Part shown: in pieces, positions 1 through 5,116 of the stretch
Position numbering within the stretch: the stretch's first letter is position 1
Layout: the number at the start of each line of letters is the position of its first letter
Virus record (IMG/VR): IMGVR_UViG_3300025674_000474
Span: 1-21,614 of that record
From: a virus
Length of the DNA: 21,614 bases
Direction: 5' to 3' (one strand)
Translations under genes and position numbers: made by a program
Notes under the pieces: generated by a model
What the model saw: only the letters and a program-made list of their open reading frames with translations
The model's database searches: none
What the model was told of the DNA's origin: nothing

Positions 1-24
1 AATGAAACTGATGGGGAAGAAATA

Positions 25-402
25 GTGGCGTTTAAAGATTACATAAAAGGTAAAAAATTAGTAGGCAAAAAAACTAATTTAAAAACAACGTATAAAGGTA
101 AACCTGTAAATAGACCTGTATATATAGACAAAAATGGTAAACCAGTATCTGAAATTTCAAGAACATTTGAATACAAGAATAAAGTAATAAATATACCAAG
201 TGTACATAGGGGGTATCAATTTAAGATATCAGAGTTAAGAGACATGCTAGATGAAGGAGTTATAAAGCCAACAAGCACAAGTAAAGTTAATTTAACTAGC
301 AAAGCAACAGGTAATCCTACTGCTGATTTAAAAACTCAATATAAGACTATGGGTAAAAAAGCAGGACAAAGAAGCACTAATTTACAGATGAGGAAAAAAT
401 AA
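25..402 (+). CDS. Small basic hypothetical protein (125 aa, start uncertain)
   Basis: I do not recognise this gene. It encodes a Lys-rich, soluble-looking protein with no membrane segment or cysteine. The middle (residues about 55-80) reads as a conserved-looking block with INIPSVHRGYQF followed by a helical LRDMLDEG and IKPTS. The C-terminus (GKKAGQRSTNLQMRKK) is strongly basic. The GTG start at 25 overlaps an upstream TAG (23-25) that would end a gene in another frame, and GGGGAAGA lies just upstream, which supports this start. However, the same frame stays open to the first base of the window, so the protein could begin further upstream. It sits one base before another very basic small gene and just upstream of the lysozyme. 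A structural or DNA-contact role is possible but unproven. Confidence 0.65.
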   Translation: MAFKDYIKGKKLVGKKTNLKTTYKGKPVNRPVYIDKNGKPVSEISRTFEYKNKVINIPSVHRGYQFKISELRDMLDEGVIKPTSTSKVNLTSKATGNPTADLKTQYKTMGKKAGQRSTNLQMRKK

Positions 403-403
403 C

Positions 404-580
404 ATGGCTATGGACACACACAAAACTAAGTCTGGTAAAACAGCTAAGAAGGGTCTTTATTACAACATTAACCAGAAGAAGAAGGCTGGTACAAGTGCTA
501 CTAAGAAGAAGTCAACTATATCTACCAAAGCATACGCAAATATGCAAGCAGGCTTTCCTAAGAAAAAGAAAAAGAGTTAG
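404..580 (+). CDS. Very basic 58-residue protein with KKGLYYNIN motif
   Basis: A short ORF encodes 58 residues, of which 17 are lysine (29%), with a single aspartate and no cysteine. Lysine clusters sit at residues 25-27, 34-36 and 53-57, around a KKGLYYNIN segment (15-23) and an NMQAGFP segment (46-52). The charge suggests a nucleic-acid-binding or DNA-packing peptide, but this is inference. Similar short Lys-rich proteins with this motif are, to my knowledge, common in marine phage structural regions and remain unnamed. A GAGGA ribosome-binding site at 390-394 lies 9 bases before ATG 404; ATG 410 is a possible alternative. It follows the preceding stop by one base and ends two bases before the lysozyme start, so the three genes are probably co-translated. 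Confidence 0.8.
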   Translation: MAMDTHKTKSGKTAKKGLYYNINQKKKAGTSATKKKSTISTKAYANMQAGFPKKKKKS

Positions 581-582
581 AC

Positions 583-1068
583 ATGAAATATGACCGTGAC
601 GAACTAGTTAAGATGGTAGCTTTACACGAGGGGATTGTTCTCAACGTCTACCAAGATCATCTTGGCATAAATACAGTGGGGATTGGTCGTAACTTAGATG
701 ACAGAGGTATCACAGACGGTGAGCTTTTGTTTATGAACAAGACTATAGATGATGTTTACGACAATGGTCTTACAGAAGAAGAAGCCTACTATCTGTGTAT
801 GAATGACATAGCTATTGTAGAGAAAGAGTTACTAGACAGTAAGCCTATCGTAAATCAGCTTAATGATGTACGACAAATGGTACTTGTTGACATGGCATTT
901 AATATGGGTGTTCCAAGATTAAAATTATTTAAGAACATGTGGTTGGCGATAGAGAAAGTTAACTATCCTCTTGCTTGTGAAGAAATGATTGACTCAAGAT
1001 GGGCAAGTCAAGTGGGAAATCGTGCAATGAAGTTATCTTTAGCAATGAAGAATGGAGAGTGGATATGA
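583..1068 (+). CDS. Endolysin, T4-type lysozyme (GH24 muramidase)
   Basis: This is a peptidoglycan hydrolase that cuts the MurNAc-GlcNAc bond to release progeny. The N-terminus carries the GH24 catalytic pattern: Glu16 (LHEG), Asp25 (YQDH) and Thr31 in NTVGIGRNL, matching the Glu-8/9 residues-Asp-5 residues-Thr layout of T4 lysozyme (E11, D20, T26). NLDDRGIT follows, and the helical DMAFNMG segment is typical of the C-terminal lobe. The 161-residue length is normal for the family (T4 is 164). There is no signal peptide or signal-arrest segment, so it should need a holin to reach the wall. Its stop TGA overlaps the next start (ATGA). The ribosome-binding site is only a purine-rich stretch (AAAAAGAG) before ATG 583. 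Confidence 0.93.
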   Translation: MKYDRDELVKMVALHEGIVLNVYQDHLGINTVGIGRNLDDRGITDGELLFMNKTIDDVYDNGLTEEEAYYLCMNDIAIVEKELLDSKPIVNQLNDVRQMVLVDMAFNMGVPRLKLFKNMWLAIEKVNYPLACEEMIDSRWASQVGNRAMKLSLAMKNGEWI

Positions 1069-1241
1069 ATTTAAATAAAAGATATCAACAACCTAGAAAG
1101 GCACAACAAGATAATAATGTGTTTGATGATAAGAGAACAGGTAGAAAAGTATATAATAACTATTCAGGTAACGTTTTTAAAAATCCGGGTGGGGTTAGAG
1201 CATTTATGAAAGAAATGCAATCTTATAAAAAGAAAATATAG
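1065..1241 (+). CDS. Small hypothetical protein (58 aa)
   Basis: Unrecognised. It is a polar, basic protein with an Asn/Gln/Lys-rich N-terminus, a central FDDKRTGRKVYNNY and a C-terminal helix with FMKEMQSYKKK. There is no cysteine and no membrane segment. The frame stays open upstream to an ATG at 999 inside the lysozyme, but I choose ATG 1065. It overlaps the lysozyme stop as ATGA and has GGAGAG at 1054-1059 about 5 bases upstream, which is typical of translational coupling. It ends two bases before the Cys-rich mini-gene. The neighbourhood hints at a lysis or small-virion role, but nothing in the sequence assigns a function. Confidence 0.75.
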   Translation: MNLNKRYQQPRKAQQDNNVFDDKRTGRKVYNNYSGNVFKNPGGVRAFMKEMQSYKKKI

Positions 1242-1243
1242 AT

Positions 1244-1348
1244 ATGTCTGAAGAGAAAAAGAAGTGTGACACCTGTGAATGTTACGAATGTGATAAAGAA
1301 GAATGTAACTGTGACTGCCACAAGGAGGTAGAAGGAGTACCTGTGTGA
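1244..1348 (+). CDS. 34-residue cysteine-rich mini-protein
   Basis: This 34-codon ORF encodes seven cysteines at residues 8, 11, 13, 16, 21, 23 and 25, followed by His26, within an acidic/Lys-rich peptide starting MSEEKKK. The pattern C-x2-C-x-C-x2-C-x4-C-x-C-x-C-H resembles metal-cluster ligands (metallothionein-like or a small zinc site). I know of no named phage family that fits. The gene lies two bases after the preceding stop and overlaps the next start by three bases (GTGA at 1345-1348). Its last codons contain two tandem Shine-Dalgarno sequences serving the next gene. No strong ribosome-binding site precedes ATG 1244 (only AAAAAGAAAA), so coupling from the upstream gene is likely. It could be non-coding, but the exact fit between two neighbours argues for a gene. 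Confidence 0.6.
   Translation: MSEEKKKCDTCECYECDKEECNCDCHKEVEGVPV
1322..1337 (+). promoter_or_regulatory. Tandem Shine-Dalgarno sites before the GTG start at 1345
   Basis: AAGGAGG (1322-1328) and AAGGAG (1332-1337) lie inside the end of the Cys-rich mini-gene. The second is 7 bases from GTG 1345, ideal for initiation, and this decides that non-ATG start. The first is 16 bases away and may help hold or reload ribosomes. Confidence 0.7.
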
Positions 1349-1527
1349 TTGAGTTTGTGTTAGTGTTTATGATGGGATTAAGAGTAGTAGACCAAACACA
1401 AACCTTCCAAGATTTAGATAGATGCCTATACTTCGCAGAGAGATTACACAAACAACCTTCAATACCACAAAAGGAAGGACCTAACTTACAGATAACTGCA
1501 TATTGCAAACCAATGAGGAAAAGATAA
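1345..1527 (+). CDS. Small protein with hydrophobic N-terminus (60 aa)
   Basis: Unrecognised by name. Residues 2-15 (IEFVLVFMMGLRVV) form a short hydrophobic segment that could be a signal peptide or anchor. A polar domain follows with two cysteines (27 and 54), a helical LDRCLYFAERL and an IPQKEG motif, ending ITAYCKPMRKR. A disulfide between the two cysteines is plausible if the protein is exported. The GTG start is supported by AAGGAG 7 bases upstream and by the GTGA overlap with the previous stop. Its TAA overlaps the next start (TAATG). Being next to the lysozyme and another membrane protein, it could belong to the lysis set (holin, antiholin or spanin part), but no diagnostic motif such as a lipobox is visible. 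Confidence 0.75.
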   Translation: MIEFVLVFMMGLRVVDQTQTFQDLDRCLYFAERLHKQPSIPQKEGPNLQITAYCKPMRKR

Positions 1528-2273
1528 TGGTAGTCGCTGAAATTTTAACGGGTATCGCATTAGTGCAGAAAAGCGTTGAGTTTATAAAATCAAACATTGG
1601 TACAGCAAACGACATTAAAGATATAGCTAAACAAATAGATGGCTTCTTTACTGGTGCTGATCAAATGAACAAAAAAACTGGCAAAGGTTTGTCCATAGCA
1701 GAACAGTTTGGTTCAGTAGAAAATTCAGCCACAGATTTTATAGACCGTAAGTTACTTGAAGAAAAACGTGACGAACTAAAGATGATGATCAATATGAGAT
1801 TTGGTCCTACTGCATGGGATGAGATTATATCCGAAAGAGCTAACAAGATTAACGAAGTTAAAGAAGCACAAAGATTACAAAGGGTAGAAGCAAGACAACA
1901 CCAAAAAGAATTAGTTGATACTCTACAAACTATAGGTATTATTTTCTGTGTAATTGCAGTTTTGTTTATAGGGGTAGTTGTTACATTCAAAGCCTTTGCA
2001 TACGAATACAAATCTAAAGAATACACAAGACAACAAAAGATACATCAAGGTAAGATAACACAGCCTCAATACACTCGATGTTTACGTAAGAAGATGGTTT
2101 CGTACAAAGGTGGATTAGCCTGTATATATCAGGGTGCAGGTAGAACATTTGAGATTGAGTTTACTGATAAGAGCATAGGATGTCCTAGACAGTATCAATG
2201 CATATACAATCCGGGAGGTTCTGAACCTAACATAGATGACGTAATGAAGAGTCTGCGAGACATAGCTAAATAA
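1527..2273 (+). CDS. Single-span membrane protein with Cys-containing C-terminal domain (248 aa)
   Basis: Unnamed. I recall similar proteins beginning MVVAEILTGIALV in uncultured marine phages. Visible parts: a hydrophobic/amphipathic N-terminus (residues 1-22), a helical charged region with likely coiled coil (about 70-134), one strong membrane segment (about 135-159, IGIIFCVIAVLFIGVVV), and a basic C-terminal domain with four cysteines (185, 199, 219, 225). If the C-terminus is periplasmic these could form two disulfides. The ATG at 1527 is preferred over a TTG at 1503: it overlaps the previous stop as TAATG and has GAGGA at 1515-1519, 7 bases upstream. It ends the lysozyme cluster. A role in lysis or in the cell envelope is possible; the length is large for a classical holin. 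Confidence 0.8.
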   Translation: MVVAEILTGIALVQKSVEFIKSNIGTANDIKDIAKQIDGFFTGADQMNKKTGKGLSIAEQFGSVENSATDFIDRKLLEEKRDELKMMINMRFGPTAWDEIISERANKINEVKEAQRLQRVEARQHQKELVDTLQTIGIIFCVIAVLFIGVVVTFKAFAYEYKSKEYTRQQKIHQGKITQPQYTRCLRKKMVSYKGGLACIYQGAGRTFEIEFTDKSIGCPRQYQCIYNPGGSEPNIDDVMKSLRDIAK

Positions 2274-2278
2274 ACTTC

Positions 2279-2307
2279 TTGCTATTTATACAATTTATGT
2301 GTATAAT
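2279..2307 (+). promoter_or_regulatory. Putative sigma-70-type promoter
   Basis: TTGCTA (2279-2284) and a perfect TATAAT (2302-2307) are separated by exactly 17 bases, the optimal spacing. The -35 box matches TTGACA at four of six positions. It lies in the only sizeable intergenic gap (53 bases) of the window, just upstream of the tail genes. Transcription would start near 2313-2315, giving a leader of only about 13 bases. Recognition by the host polymerase is inference. Confidence 0.65.
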
Positions 2308-2315
2308 CAGACAAC

Positions 2316-2321
2316 AGGGAG
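2316..2321 (+). promoter_or_regulatory. Shine-Dalgarno site fixing the ATG at 2327
   Basis: AGGGAG lies 5 bases before ATG 2327. This favours that start over a TTG at 2279, which would put the coding region across the promoter boxes. Confidence 0.65.
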
Positions 2322-2326
2322 TTCGT

Positions 2327-2536
2327 ATGAAAAACTTAGCAGCACAAGCATTAGCCTTTCAGTATAAGTTACAGATAGACAATGCTACATCGTTAATAAA
2401 CGTAAACCATAAGCCACTTCAAGAACTAGATAAAGCACTTGGCGAAATGGTAATAGCTAATCAAAAGTTACAGTTACTTAACAAGATAGTAGCTGAAAAC
2501 AATCCCAAAGAGATTGATACCTCCGAAAGTAAGTAA
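2327..2536 (+). CDS. Small helical hypothetical protein (69 aa)
   Basis: Unrecognised. The whole protein looks alpha-helical (AAQALAFQYKLQIDNA, LQELDKALGEMVIANQKLQLLNKIVAENN) with heptad-like leucine spacing, so a small coiled-coil oligomer is plausible. There is no cysteine, signal peptide or membrane span. The ATG at 2327 has AGGGAG 5 bases upstream; the frame is open back to 2279, but that would overlap the promoter. It is the first gene after the promoter and is followed, after three bases, by the tail adaptor gene. The position suggests a minor virion component or an assembly factor for the tail, without direct evidence. Confidence 0.7.
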   Translation: MKNLAAQALAFQYKLQIDNATSLINVNHKPLQELDKALGEMVIANQKLQLLNKIVAENNPKEIDTSESK

Positions 2537-2539
2537 TAC

Positions 2540-3604
2540 ATGGCAAGCACATATCTTACGTTAGTTAATAATGTACTGAGAGATATGAACGAAGTGGAGT
2601 TAACAAGTTCTAACTTTACTAGTTCTAGAGGTGTACAAACTACCGTCAAAGACTACATCAACAGAGCTATATCTGATATACTTAACTCTGAACTAAACTG
2701 GCCCTTTACTAGAGCAGAGGGTGCAGTTGATGCAATTGCAGGTAAGCAACTATATAGTTTTGAATCTATAGCGTCTACTCTTAAGTACATAGACTACGAC
2801 AATGTATTTCTAGAAGCAAAAGATTACATTGCAAATGGTGACTTTGAAATAGATGGTTCAGCTAGTATAACTAACTGGACTACAGTATCAGGTTCTCCTG
2901 CTGCAAGTTCTAAGTTTGGTAACACACTTTTACTTACTAGTGCAAAGGCAACACAAGAAGTAACTGATTTAATTGTAGGTAGGTCTTATACCATACTAAC
3001 TCAGATAAGTGGTGCTACTCTTACTTTAGATGTGGGTACTAGTTCAGGTGGCACACAAACTAAGTCGTCTACTCTTACCATAGCAAGTGGCAACGAAGTC
3101 TTAATATCCCAAACAGTTTTTACAGCAACAGCAACAACTCACTATGTTACATTTACAGAATCAGCAGGGTCTGCGGCTTTTGTTAAGTTGGTGCAACTTA
3201 TGGAAGATGTAACTGCTATACCTCTTAAGTATATATCTTACGAAGAATATAACGAGAAGTACAGAGAACGAGACGCTAGACCTACTACAGATAAGTTTGC
3301 TGATCCAGAATACGTATACACAACATACAACAACGAATTAGGCTTGACTCCTATACCTGACACAAGCAATAGAACATTAAAGTTTGATTACTACGTAACA
3401 AACACTGATCTAACAGCTCACGGTGACACAGGAATAATCCCGACAAGGTTTGAACCAATAGTCAATGCACGTGCAAAGTACTACACCTACATGTTTAGGT
3501 CAGACGTACAGACAGCACAATACGCCCTCAAAGAATACGAAGACGGTATTAAACGGATGAGGGTCGAACTAATAAACAGAAAGAATTACATGAGGGCAGT
3601 ATAG
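2540..3604 (+). CDS. Putative tail adaptor (tail tubular protein A-like) with inserted jelly-roll-like domain
   Basis: The likely role is a head-tail connector ring that binds the portal, comparable in place and size class to T7 gp11. Residues 1-75 form the helical start typical of such adaptors (LVNNVLRDMNEVELTSS, then VKDYINRAISDIL and WPFTRAEG). Residues about 227-354 carry the second half: PLKYISYEEYNEKYRERD, a beta region with LGLTPIPD, then a long C-terminal helix (about 306-350). Between them, residues about 96-224 form an extra beta-rich, Ser/Thr-rich domain opening with NGDFEIDG and NW, like carbohydrate-binding CBM4/9-type jelly rolls. No cysteine is present. The next gene follows without a gap. 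The family call rests on motif memory plus position before the nozzle gene. Confidence 0.7.
   Translation: MASTYLTLVNNVLRDMNEVELTSSNFTSSRGVQTTVKDYINRAISDILNSELNWPFTRAEGAVDAIAGKQLYSFESIASTLKYIDYDNVFLEAKDYIANGDFEIDGSASITNWTTVSGSPAASSKFGNTLLLTSAKATQEVTDLIVGRSYTILTQISGATLTLDVGTSSGGTQTKSSTLTIASGNEVLISQTVFTATATTHYVTFTESAGSAAFVKLVQLMEDVTAIPLKYISYEEYNEKYRERDARPTTDKFADPEYVYTTYNNELGLTPIPDTSNRTLKFDYYVTNTDLTAHGDTGIIPTRFEPIVNARAKYYTYMFRSDVQTAQYALKEYEDGIKRMRVELINRKNYMRAV
2825..3211 (+). other. Inserted CBM-like beta domain within the tail adaptor
   Basis: This covers residues about 96-224 of the adaptor. It reads as a beta-sandwich of the carbohydrate-binding type: a NGDFE opening, a conserved Trp in TNW, GRSYTILTQISG, and alternating Thr/Ser/Val strands to HYVTFTES. 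The flanking halves (ending VFLEAKDY and resuming IPLKYISYEEY) would join sensibly without it. Boundaries are approximate, and the domain identity is inference from pattern. Confidence 0.5.
3592..3596 (+). promoter_or_regulatory. Shine-Dalgarno site supporting the TTG start at 3605
   Basis: GAGGG lies 8 bases before TTG 3605, inside the last codons of the adaptor gene. It decides the unusual TTG start, since no in-frame ATG occurs until well inside the conserved N-terminus. Confidence 0.6.
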
Positions 3605-5116
3605 TTGGCTGACTTAAGTGAAACCGCTGCATTTCCATTCGTCTGTGAAGGTGGATTAGTTCTTAACCAATCTACGTTTATAATGAAACCCGGACAGGCT
3701 TTGGAGCTAGAAAACTTTGAACCTGACATTGATGGTGGGTACAAAAGGATAAACGGTTTTAGCAAGTACGTATCTGCAGTTGTTCCTTTTACATCAAGCA
3801 GTGGTGAAGAAGTTCTTATGGTTGCATCATTTGCCGACAAGGTTGTGGCAGCTAGAGGTACAAGCATATACCAAGCTACTCCTGCAGGATCATCTTGGAC
3901 AAGCATAGATAGTGGCAGAACAAGTGCTACTAAATACAGCTTTGAACGATTTAACTTTGATGGCAACGACAAACTAATAGTTGTGGATGGTGCAAATGCA
4001 CCTACCGTGTTTAACACATCATTTAGTGCAACAGACGTAAGTACAAGTTCTGTATCAGGCTCTAAATTTGTAGTTGCATTTAAAAACCACATGTTCTACG
4101 CAGGTAAATCAACAACTAAACAAGAAGTCGTATTCAGTGAACCTTTTGATGAAGATGGTTTTGACGCTTCAGATGGTGCAGGTAGCATCAAGGTCGATGA
4201 CACAATCGTAGGACTTAAGGTTTTCCGTGATAATTTATTTATCTTTTGTGAAAACAGAATATTTAAACTAGGTGGTAGTTCATCTAGTGACTTTGCTGTT
4301 GTACCAGTTACAAGAAACATCGGGTGTATAAATGGTAACACTATTCAGGAATTTGCTGGTGACCTTATCTTTCTTGGTCCTGATGGCTTGCGTACCATCG
4401 CAGGTACAGCTAGGATCGGTGACGTGGAGTTGGGAACTATAAGTTCTAATGTGCAACCTTTGTTTGATAGACAGATAGCTAACTCTACAAAGTTTGAGTC
4501 TTTGGTTATACCTGACAAGACACAATACAGAATATTTTTTACACAAGACAACGTAGCCGAAAATGGTACTACAGGTGTTATCTGTGTTATGAAAGGTCAA
4601 ACGTTTGAGTTCTCTAAAGTAAAAGGAATCAAGCCAACTTGTACAGATACGTTTGTAGATGATGGAGATGTTATTGCTCTTCACGGATCAATATCAGGTT
4701 TTATTCAAAGACAAGAACAGGGCAGTGATTTTGATGGGGTAGCAATAAATGGAAAGTATCGTAGTCCAGACCTTACAATGAACGATCCGGGAATACGTAA
4801 GCACATGCAGAAAGTTGTAATTAACTACGCACCTGAATCAACTATTGATGCAGATTTGTTTGTTAGATATGATTACGAAAGTGCGGCATCCACTAGACCA
4901 GCAGCATACCCTCTTGATTCAGCAGAAGTGGCAATACTTTATGGTTCATCAACTTACGGAACAGGGGTTTATGGAGGCCCTTCCCAACCACTTGTTAGAC
5001 AGGCAGTTGAAGGTTCAGGATTTGCAGTAGCATTAAGAGTTAACGATGGAGGTACTACTGCACCCTATTCAATAAAAGGATTTCAGTTAGAATACCAATT
5101 AGGAGCAAGACGTTAA
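3605..5116 (+). CDS. Putative tail nozzle / DNA stabilisation protein (tail tubular protein B-like)
   Basis: The likely role is the hexameric nozzle under the adaptor, sealing the packaged DNA, comparable to T7 gp12 or the P22-type stabilisation protein. The 503 residues are almost entirely beta-rich, with repeats that look like propeller blades: VLMVASFADKVVAARGTSIYQ, KLIVVDGANAPTVFN, FVVAFKNHMFYAG, LKVFRDNLFIFCENRIFKLGG and LIFLGPDGLRTIAG. The N-terminus (PFVCEGGLVLNQSTFIMKPG, then ELENFEPDIDGGYKRINGF) matches what I recall of this group in marine phages. Five cysteines are scattered. The start is TTG, directly after the adaptor stop, with GAGGG 8 bases upstream. The gene order adaptor-nozzle-fibre supports the call. 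The C-terminal domain (about 410-503) may contact fibres. Confidence 0.7.
   Translation: MADLSETAAFPFVCEGGLVLNQSTFIMKPGQALELENFEPDIDGGYKRINGFSKYVSAVVPFTSSSGEEVLMVASFADKVVAARGTSIYQATPAGSSWTSIDSGRTSATKYSFERFNFDGNDKLIVVDGANAPTVFNTSFSATDVSTSSVSGSKFVVAFKNHMFYAGKSTTKQEVVFSEPFDEDGFDASDGAGSIKVDDTIVGLKVFRDNLFIFCENRIFKLGGSSSSDFAVVPVTRNIGCINGNTIQEFAGDLIFLGPDGLRTIAGTARIGDVELGTISSNVQPLFDRQIANSTKFESLVIPDKTQYRIFFTQDNVAENGTTGVICVMKGQTFEFSKVKGIKPTCTDTFVDDGDVIALHGSISGFIQRQEQGSDFDGVAINGKYRSPDLTMNDPGIRKHMQKVVINYAPESTIDADLFVRYDYESAASTRPAAYPLDSAEVAILYGSSTYGTGVYGGPSQPLVRQAVEGSGFAVALRVNDGGTTAPYSIKGFQLEYQLGARR

Noticed and set aside
999-1064. Upstream ATG extension of the 58-aa gene into the lysozyme
   Set aside because: ATG 1065 has a better Shine-Dalgarno and the typical ATGA overlap; the extension would overlap the lysozyme by 70 bases.
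1152-1157. TATAAT inside the 58-aa gene as a second promoter
   Set aside because: The hexamer 17 bases upstream (ATAAGA) does not resemble a -35 box, and such hexamers are expected by chance in AT-rich coding DNA.
1503-1526. TTG start for the 248-aa membrane protein
   Set aside because: ATG 1527 has GAGGA 7 bases upstream and a TAATG overlap, and it begins directly with the familiar MVVAEILTGIALV.
2279-2326. TTG start extending the 69-aa protein by 16 residues
   Set aside because: The extension runs through the -35 and -10 boxes and lacks its own ribosome-binding site; ATG 2327 has AGGGAG.
3586-4092. A 168-codon open frame on the - strand opposite the nozzle gene, and similar - strand frames elsewhere
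   Set aside because: They lie wholly opposite well-supported + strand genes, lack ribosome-binding sites and domain motifs, and have biased composition expected of codon shadows.
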